A stretch of 64,000 bases of DNA, taken from contig NZ_CP058316.1 in the NCBI RefSeq assembly GCF_013389665.1, forward strand, positions 2,170,001 through 2,234,000, in the 5' to 3' direction. The position numbers were made by a program, and so were the translations under genes. This stretch comes from Microbacterium oleivorans (GTDB lineage: Bacteria; Actinomycetota; Actinomycetes; Actinomycetales; Microbacteriaceae). This document shows positions 50,137 to 64,000 of the stretch, piece after piece (the stretch's first letter is position 1; every line of letters starts with the position of its first letter). A model generated the notes under the pieces. The model searched no databases, was not told where the DNA came from, and worked only from the letters and a program-made list of their open reading frames with translations.

Positions 50137-51086
50137 GCACCAACGCGCTTCCCCCCGCCCCCGGTGGCGGGCCGGCCACCGCGGCGGCCGAGCACGAGGT
50201 GTTGGAGGCCCGCACCGGCGGCGGGTTCTGGCACGACGTGTTCGCCCGGCTGCGCCGCAATCCGGTCGCCTGGGCGGGAACGGCCATCGTGCTCCTGTTC
50301 CTCCTCGTCGCGATCCTCGCCCCGTGGCTGGCGCCGTATCCCGAGACGGCCCTCCCGGGCGCGCGGGAGGTCACCCCGACCAACATCCCCGGGCCGGGCG
50401 AGATCCCCGGCTTCCCGTTGGGGCTCGACCGCTTCGGCGGGGACGTGTTCTCGAAGCTCATCTGGGGGGCGCGGGCGTCGCTGCTCATCGGCATCATCTC
50501 CACCGCGTTCGGGCTGATCGGCGGCATGCTCCTCGGCCTTCTCGCGGGCATGTTCGGCGGCTGGGTCGACACGGTGGTCATGCGCTTCGTCGACATCCTG
50601 CTGTCGGTGCCGAACCTGCTGCTGGCGGTCTCGATCGCGGCGATCCTCGGTCAGTCGCAGCTGGCGATCATGATCGCGATCGGAGCGTCGCAGGTGCCGA
50701 TCTTCGCGCGCCTGCTGCGGGCCTCGATGCTGCAGCAGCGCAGCGCCGACTACATCCTCTCGGCTCAGACGCTCGGCCTCGGGAGAGGCAAGATCACCAT
50801 GAGCCACGTGCTGCCCAACAGCCTCGGTCCCGTCATCGTGCAGGGGACTCTGACCCTCGCGACGGCGGTCATCGACGCGGCGGCGCTGTCGTTCCTCGGC
50901 CTCGGCGGCGGCGGCGCGGCGACGGCCGAATGGGGTCGCATGCTCACCTACGCGCAGAACGAGCTGGCGATCGCGCCCTGGCTGGCCTTCCTCCCCGGCA
51001 TCTGCATCATGATCACGGCGCTCGGCTTCACCCTGCTCGGCGAGTCGCTCCGCGAGGCGATGGACCCCCGCACGCGCGCCCGCTGA
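50133..51086 (+). CDS. ABC importer permease 2 (DppC-like)
   Basis: A 317-residue DppC-type permease. A cytoplasmic tail is followed by a first helix near 48, the LGLDRFGGDVFSKLIWGARAS block near 95 typical of the family, and the coupling region AQTLGLGRGKITMSHVLPNS near 215. The C-terminal TLLGESLREAMDPR ending is standard. The ATG overlaps the permease 1 stop. No ATPase gene follows on this strand; the convergent ATPase gene at 51166 is the probable partner. Confidence 0.92.
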   Translation: MSTNALPPAPGGGPATAAAEHEVLEARTGGGFWHDVFARLRRNPVAWAGTAIVLLFLLVAILAPWLAPYPETALPGAREVTPTNIPGPGEIPGFPLGLDRFGGDVFSKLIWGARASLLIGIISTAFGLIGGMLLGLLAGMFGGWVDTVVMRFVDILLSVPNLLLAVSIAAILGQSQLAIMIAIGASQVPIFARLLRASMLQQRSADYILSAQTLGLGRGKITMSHVLPNSLGPVIVQGTLTLATAVIDAAALSFLGLGGGGAATAEWGRMLTYAQNELAIAPWLAFLPGICIMITALGFTLLGESLREAMDPRTRAR

Positions 51087-51107
51087 CCGCCCGGCACCGC
51101 GGTCGGC

Positions 51108-51122
51108 CGCCGCCTCGCGGCG
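51108..51122. terminator. Small hairpin between convergent permease and ATPase genes
   Basis: CGCCGC (51108-51113) pairs with GCGGCG (51117-51122) around a three-base loop in the 79-base convergent gap. It lacks a T-run and is short; the function as terminator is uncertain. Confidence 0.3.
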
Positions 51123-51165
51123 ATGCGCGCTACAGCTGCACCACCGGCGGCGCCGGCGTGCGGCC

Positions 51166-52854
51166 TCAGGAGGCGATGTCGAGCTCGTTGCCGGGGATCG
51201 AGGAGAGCAGCCGGCGCGTGTAGGGGTCGCGGGGGTTCGTGAAGATCTCCTCGCTCGAGGCCGCCTCCACGAGAGCCCCGTCCTTCATGACGCAGACGTA
51301 GTCCGAGATCAGGCGCACGACGGCCAGATCATGCGAGATGAAGAGGTAGCTCAGGCCGTATCCGCTCTGCAGGTCGCGCAGCAGCGTGAGGATCTGATCC
51401 TGCACGAGCACGTCCAGAGCCGACACCGGCTCGTCGCACACGATGAGGTCGGGGTTCAGGGCCAGTGCCCGCGCGATCGCGACGCGCTGGCGCTGGCCGC
51501 CCGACAGCTCCGACGGGTACCGGCGCAGCATGGACTGCGGCAGGGCGACGTCGTCGAGGAGCGTGCGCACCCGCGCGGAGCGCTCCTTCGACGACCCGCG
51601 CCGGTAGAAGTCGAGGGGTTCGCCGATGATCCGCTCGATCGTGAACATCGGGTTCAGCGACGAGTACGGATCCTGGAAGATCGGCTGCACCTTCTGGCGG
51701 AACTCCCGCAGCTGCGCACCCTTCAGCCCCGCGACATCCTGACCCTCGTAGCGGATCGTGCCCGACGTCGGCTCGATCACCTTCAGCAGCATCCGCGCGG
51801 TCGTGGTCTTGCCCGAACCCGACTCGCCGACGATCGCGACCGTCTCGCCGCGCGGGATGGCGAGCGAGACGTCGGTGACGGCGGCGAAGTCCTCCTTCTT
51901 GCCGCGGATCTTGTACAGCTTCGTCAGGTTCTCGATCTCCACGATGTTGTCGGCCGCGGATGCCGCGACACCGGGCGCCGCGGCGACGGGCGCGCCGACG
52001 GATGCCGTCTCGGCGGGCGGCGCCGGACGGTAGGCCTCGGGGCGCAGGCGCACCGCGGCGACCGACGGCGCGGCCTTCACGAGGGCCTGGGTGTACGGCT
52101 GCTGCGGATCCTCGAGGATCTGGCGGGCGGGACCCTGCTCGACGATGCGGCCCCGGTGCATCACGACCACGCGCGCGGCGCGCTCGGCGGCGAGCCCCAG
52201 GTCGTGGGTGATGAGAAGCACCGAGGTCCCCAGCTCGCCGGTCATCCGCCCGAGCTGGTCGAGGATCGTCTTCTGCACCGTGACGTCGAGCGCGCTCGTG
52301 GGCTCGTCGGCGATGAGCAGGCGCGGGTTGCAGGCGAGGCCGATCGCGATCAGGGCCCGCTGGCGCATGCCGCCCGAGAACTCGTGGGGGTACTGCTTCG
52401 CGCGCTCCGCGGCGTCGGGCAGGCCGGCGGCGGCGAGGGTCTCGACGACCTTGCGGTCGACGTCCTTCGGGGTCGCGAGGCCGTGCGCGAGTAGCGTCTC
52501 GGCGACCTGGGTGCCGATCTTCGAGACCGGATTGAGGTTCGACATGGGGTCCTGCGGCACGAGTCCGATCTGGCCGCCTCGGATGCGTCGCAGCGCGCTC
52601 TCGGGAGCACCGACGAGCTCGGTGCCGTCGAGCTGGATGCTGCCGCGCACGACACGACCGTTGCCGGGGAGCAAGCCGATCACCGCCATCGCGGTCGTGG
52701 ACTTGCCTGACCCCGACTCGCCGACGATCGCGACGGTCTCGCCGGCCGAGATCTCGATGTCCACGCCTTCGACGGCGTGGACGGGTCCCTCGAGCGTGCG
52801 GAAGTCGACGGCCATGTCGCGCACCCGCAGCAGGGGAGTGGAGGAGTCTGCCAT
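51166..52854 (-). CDS. Fused double ABC ATPase (DppD-DppF type), opposite strand
   Basis: A 562-residue protein with two nucleotide-binding domains. Half 1 has [11 protein letters not shown] near 45, [16 protein letters not shown] near 160 and [12 protein letters not shown] near 180. An alanine-rich linker near 305-325 leads to half 2, with [11 protein letters not shown] near 360, [16 protein letters not shown] near 460 and [12 protein letters not shown] near 480. It ends in [12 protein letters not shown], the peptide-importer tail. The gene faces the binding-protein/permease operon that lacks an ATPase, so both probably form one importer although transcribed apart. The start at 52854 follows CAGGAT by six bases. 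Confidence 0.92.
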   Translation of the reverse strand: MADSSTPLLRVRDMAVDFRTLEGPVHAVEGVDIEISAGETVAIVGESGSGKSTTAMAVIGLLPGNGRVVRGSIQLDGTELVGAPESALRRIRGGQIGLVPQDPMSNLNPVSKIGTQVAETLLAHGLATPKDVDRKVVETLAAAGLPDAAERAKQYPHEFSGGMRQRALIAIGLACNPRLLIADEPTSALDVTVQKTILDQLGRMTGELGTSVLLITHDLGLAAERAARVVVMHRGRIVEQGPARQILEDPQQPYTQALVKAAPSVAAVRLRPEAYRPAPPAETASVGAPVAAAPGVAASAADNIVEIENLTKLYKIRGKKEDFAAVTDVSLAIPRGETVAIVGESGSGKTTTARMLLKVIEPTSGTIRYEGQDVAGLKGAQLREFRQKVQPIFQDPYSSLNPMFTIERIIGEPLDFYRRGSSKERSARVRTLLDDVALPQSMLRRYPSELSGGQRQRVAIARALALNPDLIVCDEPVSALDVLVQDQILTLLRDLQSGYGLSYLFISHDLAVVRLISDYVCVMKDGALVEAASSEEIFTNPRDPYTRRLLSSIPGNELDIAS

Positions 52855-52948
52855 GTCCTCATCCTGCCCTCCCCGACGTGAGAGCGCACGGGCCGCCGCG
52901 CAGCCGTTACACCGACGTAACGCCGGCGGCACCCGCGCGGCGCGGGGC

Positions 52949-52954
52949 TAGCGT
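52949..52954 (+). promoter_or_regulatory. Leaderless -10 element of pxpA
   Basis: TAGCGT lies six bases before the ATG at 52961, in the 106-base divergent gap shared with the ATPase gene. Confidence 0.55.
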
Positions 52955-52960
52955 GGGGTC

Positions 52961-53707
52961 ATGGACCTGAACGCCGACCTGGGTGAGACGGTCGACGGCG
53001 TGCCGACGGCCGACGACACGGCGATGTTCGCGGTCGTGTCGAGCGCCTCGATCGCGTGCGGCGGTCACGCGGGCGACGACCGGTCGATGCGCGACGCCGT
53101 CGCGGGTGCTGCGGCAGCCGGGGTCGCGGTGGGCGCGCATCCCTCCTACCTCGATCGGCCCGGGTTCGGGCGCGTCGCGATGTCGGTGGCGCCGCGCGAG
53201 CTGCGCCGGCAGATCGGTCACCAGCTCGCCGCGCTCGACGCTGCCGGGGCCGACATCCGTTACGTCAAGCCCCACGGCGCCCTCTACCACGCGGCGAGCA
53301 GCGACCCCGAGACGGCGCGAGCGGTGGCCGAGGCTGTGGCCGACCTCTCGGCCGTGACAGGACGCGCGGTACCCGTCCTGGGGCTCGGTGGCGCGATCGT
53401 CGACGCCGCTGCAGCGGTGGGGCTCCCCTTCCGGCAGGAGGCCTTCCTCGACCGGGGCTATCGGGCCGACGGCACCCTCGTGCCCCGGGGTGCGCCCGGC
53501 GCGCTGCTCGCCGACCCGTCGGAGGTCGCTGACCGCGCCCTGCGGCTCGCCGTGGACGCCCGCGTGGTCGCGGTGACGGGCGAGACGATCCCCAGCGAAG
53601 CCGTGTCGCTGTGCCTGCACGGCGACTCGCCGGGCGCCGTGGCGATGGCACGGGCCGTGCGCTCGGCGCTGGATGCCGCCGGCGTCGCGGTGCGCGCCCC
53701 GTGGTGA
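52961..53707 (+). CDS. pxpA: 5-oxoprolinase subunit PxpA (LamB/YcsF family)
   Basis: Subunit of the ATP-dependent 5-oxoprolinase that opens 5-oxoproline (pyroglutamate) to glutamate. The 248 residues show the LamB/YcsF hallmarks MDLNADLGE at the start, ASIACGGHAGDD near 28-40, VGAHPSYLDRPGFGR near 56-70, KPHGALYH near 103 and a lysine-free EAFLDRGYRADGTLVPR block near 158-175. The length is normal for the family. PxpB and PxpC follow as one fused gene 46 bases downstream. It is divergent from the ATPase gene of the peptide-type importer, a possible source of pyroglutamyl compounds. Confidence 0.93.
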   Translation: MDLNADLGETVDGVPTADDTAMFAVVSSASIACGGHAGDDRSMRDAVAGAAAAGVAVGAHPSYLDRPGFGRVAMSVAPRELRRQIGHQLAALDAAGADIRYVKPHGALYHAASSDPETARAVAEAVADLSAVTGRAVPVLGLGGAIVDAAAAVGLPFRQEAFLDRGYRADGTLVPRGAPGALLADPSEVADRALRLAVDARVVAVTGETIPSEAVSLCLHGDSPGAVAMARAVRSALDAAGVAVRAPW

Positions 53708-53753
53708 GGACCTCGGCGCCTCCGGCTCCGAGCCGGGGGAGGGGCGCAGCCCG

Positions 53754-55361
53754 ATGAGGATCCTGCGGATGGGTTCGGCCGCCGTGCTCGTGGAGGTCGG
53801 CGGTCTCGACGAGGCGATGGCGCTGCACGCTCGACTCGCCGCGGCTCCGCCGGCGGGCGTCGTCGACATCGTCCCGGCCGCCGCCACGGTGCTCGTGAAG
53901 ATCGACCGCGGCATGCTCTCGCCCGAACGGGCACGCGAGTGGATCGCGGCGGCGGCGGCCGAGCCGGCCCCGGCGGCGGGCGTTGCCGGGGAGCTCGTGC
54001 TGCCCGTGGTCTACGACGGCGCCGATCTCGCCGAGGCCGCGCGGCTGCTCGGCATGGGGCCCGACGCGCTCGCCGCCCGCCATGCCGCGACGGCGTGGAC
54101 CGTCGCCTTCACCGGTTTCGCGCCGGGCTTCGGGTACCTCGTCGGCGCTGACTGGGACCTCGACGTGCCGCGCCGTCGTGAGCCGCGCACCCGGGTGCCC
54201 GCGGGTGCGGTGGGTCTCGCGGGTCGCTTCTCGGGCGCCTACCCCCGCGAGACCCCCGGGGGCTGGCAGCTGATCGGCACGACGTCGGCGGCGCTGTTCG
54301 ACCCCGACACCGAGCGCCCGGCGCTCCTCGTGCCCGGCGTCCGGGTGCGCTTCGAGCCCGTCCGTGCCGCGACAGTCGTGCCCGCCGCGCCATCCCCGAC
54401 GGGATCCCCGGCTCGCCCCGCCCGCCCCGACGCGCCCGTCGACCCCGGTCCGCGCCGGGGGCCGATGCGGCCCGGCATCCGGATCCTGACACCCGGCCTG
54501 CTCGCCACGGTGCAGGACGGCGGGCGACCCGGGCGCGCCGCCGCGGGCATCGCATCCGGCGGCGCCGCGGATGCGGACGCATGGGCTCTCGCCAACCGTC
54601 TCCTCGGCAACGACGGCGACGCGGCGGCGATCGAGGTCGTCCTCGGCGGCTTGCGCGCCGTGGCCGAGGGCGACCTCGAGGTCGTCGTCACCGGAGCCTG
54701 GGCGATGCTCTCGATCGACGGGTGGCCGCGCGACCCGTTCGTCGTGCACCCGTGGCCGTCGGGGAGCGAGCTGCGCCTGGACGGATTCCTCGGCGGCGCC
54801 CGGGCCTACCTCGCCGTTCGAGGCGGATGGGATGCCGCCGTCGTCGCCGGTTCCCGCGCCACCGACACCCTCGCGGGGCTCGGGCCGGCGCCCCTGCGCG
54901 CGGGCGACCGGCTCCCGGTCGGCGAGGCGGTCGCCCGGGCCGTGCCGGCGCTGCCGCTCCATCCGTGGGGGCTGCCCCCGGTGGGGACGGATGCCGCGCC
55001 GCTCGAGATCCCGTTCGTGCGCGGTCCGCGCGACGACTGGTTCACCGCCGGAGCGCTCACCGCGCTCGGGGACGCGGTGTGGACGGTGTCGGCGGACGCC
55101 GACCGGGTCGGCATCCGTCTCGACGGGCCCGAGCTCGAGCGCTCCCGCGGAGGCGAGCTACCGAGCGAGGGGATGGTCCCGGGCGCGATCCAGGTGCCGC
55201 CGGCCGGCAGGCCGGTGATCTTCGGAGTCGACGGTCCGGTGACCGGCGGCTACCCCGTGATCGGGGTCGTCACCGGCCTCGGACGGTCGCGGCTCGCGCA
55301 GACGCGACCGGGCGACCGGGTGCGGCTGCGACCGGTCGCGTCGCCCGGGCGCAGCGTCTGA
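53754..55361 (+). CDS. 5-oxoprolinase subunits PxpB-PxpC fusion
   Basis: One 535-residue chain joins PxpB (about 1-205, with TAWTVAFTGFAPGFGYLVG near 115-133 and PAGAVGLAGRFSGAYPRETPGGW near 150-172) and PxpC (about 240-530, with LTPGLLATVQDGGRPG near 247 and SEGMVPGAIQVPPAGRPVIF near 465). A Pro/Ala/Arg linker near 210-240 connects them. PxpB and PxpC activate 5-oxoproline with ATP as a carboxylase-like complex. The start at 53754 follows a GGGGGAGGGG ribosome-binding site; an upstream in-frame ATG at 53673 lies within pxpA. Confidence 0.9.
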   Translation: MRILRMGSAAVLVEVGGLDEAMALHARLAAAPPAGVVDIVPAAATVLVKIDRGMLSPERAREWIAAAAAEPAPAAGVAGELVLPVVYDGADLAEAARLLGMGPDALAARHAATAWTVAFTGFAPGFGYLVGADWDLDVPRRREPRTRVPAGAVGLAGRFSGAYPRETPGGWQLIGTTSAALFDPDTERPALLVPGVRVRFEPVRAATVVPAAPSPTGSPARPARPDAPVDPGPRRGPMRPGIRILTPGLLATVQDGGRPGRAAAGIASGGAADADAWALANRLLGNDGDAAAIEVVLGGLRAVAEGDLEVVVTGAWAMLSIDGWPRDPFVVHPWPSGSELRLDGFLGGARAYLAVRGGWDAAVVAGSRATDTLAGLGPAPLRAGDRLPVGEAVARAVPALPLHPWGLPPVGTDAAPLEIPFVRGPRDDWFTAGALTALGDAVWTVSADADRVGIRLDGPELERSRGGELPSEGMVPGAIQVPPAGRPVIFGVDGPVTGGYPVIGVVTGLGRSRLAQTRPGDRVRLRPVASPGRSV

Positions 55362-55367
55362 GCGATG

Positions 55368-55427
55368 TGTCAAGGGGAGAACTCCCCCTGTCAAGGGCCG
55401 TCCCCGACTGTCCGATTCCCCTACCGT
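55368..55427 (+). promoter_or_regulatory. Regulated leaderless promoter of the lipoprotein gene
   Basis: Two TGTCAAGGG direct repeats (55368-55376 and 55389-55397), exactly 21 bases apart, partly overlap the palindrome GGGGAGAACTCCCC (55374-55387). TACCGT (55422-55427) seven bases before the ATG at 55435 is the -10 element; the second repeat begins 33 bases before it. Two helical turns between repeats suggests a dimer or pair of a regulator bound to one DNA face. Confidence 0.55.
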
Positions 55428-55434
55428 GTGAGCC

Positions 55435-56070
55435 ATGACTCGCACCAAGACCACCACCGCCGCAGCCCTCCTCGTCTCCGCAGCCCTGCTTCTGGCCGGA
55501 TGCGGTGGCCAGTCCGGCGACGCCGAGCCCGCCGCGTCGGGGGACGCCGGCTCGTCCGCGTCGCCCTCCGCCAGCGCGCCGGCCGAGACGCCGACCGCTG
55601 AGCCGGCCGCCGGCGAGACCATCACCGGCACCGGCTACTCCTTCTCGGTCCCCGAGGGCTGGGCCATCCCCGACCAGGCGCTGCCGGGCACCGAGCAGGT
55701 CGACGTCTTCGTGGCCAACCTCACCGACGCCTCGGCCGACGGTTTCGCCGACAACGTCAACGTGGTGCTCTCGCCCGCGCCGCAGGCCATCACCGCCGAC
55801 CAGGTCGAGACGCTCGGCGTCGACGAGCTCGAGGGCGCCGCGGGCGCCACGAACGTCACCGTCGAGGAGCGCACCACCGTCGCCGGCGAGGAGTCCGCAC
55901 ACCTCTCGGCTTCGGTCGACCAGCAGGGCGTGCAGTACAACATCGACCAGTTCTACGCGTCGCAGGGCGACCAGACCTACGTCGTCACCTTCTCGTTCAG
56001 CACCGACGTCACCGCCGCCGACCGTGCCGCCGTCTACGAGTCCGTGCTCGCCACCTGGACCTGGGCCTGA
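55435..56070 (+). CDS. Lipoprotein of unknown function
   Basis: A 211-residue secreted lipoprotein (lipobox LAGC, Cys23). A low-complexity Ala/Ser/Pro/Glu linker runs to about residue 65. The mature domain starts YSFSVPEGWAIPDQALPG and continues with VDVFVANLTD, VNVVLSPAP and the ending YVVTFSFSTDVTAADRAAVYESVLATWTW, a pattern of the LpqN/DcrB-like (PsbP-like) fold found in many actinobacterial cell-wall lipoproteins. No ligand is known. It has its own repeat-bearing promoter and is followed by a strong terminator. Confidence 0.75.
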   Translation: MTRTKTTTAAALLVSAALLLAGCGGQSGDAEPAASGDAGSSASPSASAPAETPTAEPAAGETITGTGYSFSVPEGWAIPDQALPGTEQVDVFVANLTDASADGFADNVNVVLSPAPQAITADQVETLGVDELEGAAGATNVTVEERTTVAGEESAHLSASVDQQGVQYNIDQFYASQGDQTYVVTFSFSTDVTAADRAAVYESVLATWTWA

Positions 56071-56093
56071 CCTTCCCCGGCTCGTCCCACACC

Positions 56094-56130
56094 CGCGCCG
56101 CCCGCTCCCCGGAGCGGGCGGCGCGCTTTT
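56094..56130 (+). terminator. Intrinsic terminator after the lipoprotein gene
   Basis: A 14-15-bp GC-rich stem (56094-56108 with 56111-56125; the loop opens to four bases) is followed by TTTT at 56127-56130. It isolates the rpoB promoter from upstream transcription. Confidence 0.85.
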
Positions 56131-56165
56131 ATACCGCAGCACCCGGGGGTCGTCAAGGATCCCGC

Positions 56166-56194
56166 TGGACATGGCGCGTCGCGCCGCCTATAGT
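56166..56194 (+). promoter_or_regulatory. Sigma-A-type promoter of rpoBC
   Basis: TGGACA (56166-56171) and TATAGT (56189-56194) are separated by 17 bases, a textbook housekeeping promoter. CGTCAAGG, close to the TGTCAAGG box seen elsewhere, lies at 56151-56158. Transcription would start near 56201 and leave a leader of about 150 bases, in which I see no clear riboswitch or other fold. The remainder of the 283-base gap is occupied by the terminator and this promoter. Confidence 0.75.
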
Positions 56195-56353
56195 TGCTAT
56201 TTGCGCTCCCGTCCCCTTGCCCTCATATGGTGGTCGGCTTGTGCTCTGCGCGATTCCGCCCCGTCCAACGGCGTGAGACGCGCGAGCTCGGATCGGGAGC
56301 ACTCCACCTGACGACAAGGAACCGGCCCCACTCGGGCCACGGAGGTAATCCCC

Positions 56354-59848
<3,495 letters not shown>

Positions 59849-59889
59849 TCCGGCCAGGCAACGAACAGAATTCCGACACAGGAGAATCA

Positions 59890-63762
<3,873 letters not shown>

Positions 63763-63776
63763 TCGATCGCTGATCC

Positions 63777-63811
63777 ACGAAGGGCCCCGGGCTTGTCCCG
63801 GGGCCCTTCGT
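63777..63811 (+). terminator. Strong hairpin terminator after rpoC
   Basis: ACGAAGGGCCCCGGG (63777-63791) and CCCGGGGCCCTTCGT (63797-63811) form a perfect 15-bp stem with the loop CTTGT. It is palindromic enough to act in both directions and separates rpoBC from the next gene. Confidence 0.85.
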
Positions 63812-63845
63812 CGTGTGTCGGTGCGCTGTCGACGGTGCGGCCGAT

Positions 63846-63851
63846 TAGCGT
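63846..63851 (+). promoter_or_regulatory. Leaderless -10 element of the last, partial gene
   Basis: TAGCGT lies six bases before the GTG at 63858. Confidence 0.5.
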
Positions 63852-63857
63852 GGAGCT

Positions 63858-64000
63858 GTGTCACGCATCGGGGGTCGCAACATCGTCTTCGCCTGGATCG
63901 TCGGCGTCGTCTGCGCCGTCGTCATCGGGGTGTTGGCGTTCCTGACCGTGCCCCTCGTCACGACCGGCATCGGGCTGCTCGGCGGCGGTTCGAGCGAGGC
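63858..64000 (+). CDS. Start of a small membrane protein (3'-truncated)
   Basis: The first 47 residues of a gene that leaves the window. It begins SRIGGRNIVFAWIVGVVCAV and contains one hydrophobic segment of about 25 residues (an uncleaved N-terminal anchor), followed by TVPLVTTGIGLLGGGSSE. The rest cannot be judged. The GTG with TAGCGT six bases before it makes the start likely. Confidence 0.6.
   Translation, partial: MSRIGGRNIVFAWIVGVVCAVVIGVLAFLTVPLVTTGIGLLGGGSSE

Overview
The window is chromosomal DNA of a very GC-rich actinobacterium, most probably a Microbacterium or close relative in the Microbacteriaceae. The grounds are the base composition, the actinobacterial forms of RpoB and RpoC, the TreX-TreY-TreZ arrangement, fused double-ATPase peptide-type ABC proteins, and the number of genes that seem to start leaderless. 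This is a judgement from sequence character; no database search was made. I saw no tRNA, rRNA, CRISPR array, insertion sequence, phage gene or origin.

Layout. 1-4874: the end of an unknown gene, then glgX/treX and treY. 5018-13319: an eight-gene, translationally coupled cassette holding a complete peptide/nickel-type ABC importer (lipoprotein, two permeases, fused ATPase), a luciferase-like flavin monooxygenase, two AhpD-fold (CMD) proteins and a VOC protein. It sits between treY and treZ (13384-15123). 15155-16006: a TspO-like membrane protein. 16130-22516: a carbohydrate operon on the minus strand (binding lipoprotein, two permeases, cytosolic glycogen-debranching-type glucosidase, no ATPase) with a divergent LacI regulator and a likely operator. 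22626-26698: single genes, namely a glutamine amidotransferase, a LysR effector domain without DNA-binding domain, a bare hexapeptide beta-helix protein, a YitT membrane protein and a Nei/Fpg glycosylase. 26691-31601: the large Lhr helicase, overlapping the glycosylase gene. 31734-38977: an ABC-F-like gene remnant, an esterase, a NUDIX-like protein, an M3 peptidase, a threonine aldolase, a DUF6421-type protein with a zincin-like motif, and a lipid kinase.

39046-43316: a NarL-type two-component system followed by a MacB/FtsX-type ABC exporter. 43347-47217: small metabolic and unknown genes (GNAT, SRPBCC-like, ComB-like, SprT-like, helical-repeat protein, spermidine-synthase-like methyltransferase). 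47379-52854: a second peptide-type importer with its ATPase gene on the opposite strand. 52961-55361: 5-oxoprolinase (pxpA and a pxpB-pxpC fusion). 55435-56070: a lipoprotein. 56354-63762: rpoB and rpoC, ended by a strong terminator. 63858-64000: the start of a small membrane protein.

Themes. Storage-glucan and trehalose metabolism (TreX/Y/Z), a glucoside importer with its own debranching enzyme, and two peptide-type importers dominate. The best candidate for an undescribed system is the 5018-13319 cassette: a dedicated importer feeding a flavin monooxygenase and peroxidase-like partners for an unknown substrate. At the regulatory level, about twenty first-of-transcript genes have a -10-like element (A and T at fixed positions) 6-8 bases before the start codon, the geometry of leaderless transcription. 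A TGTCAAG box about 45 bases before the start recurs in three of them.
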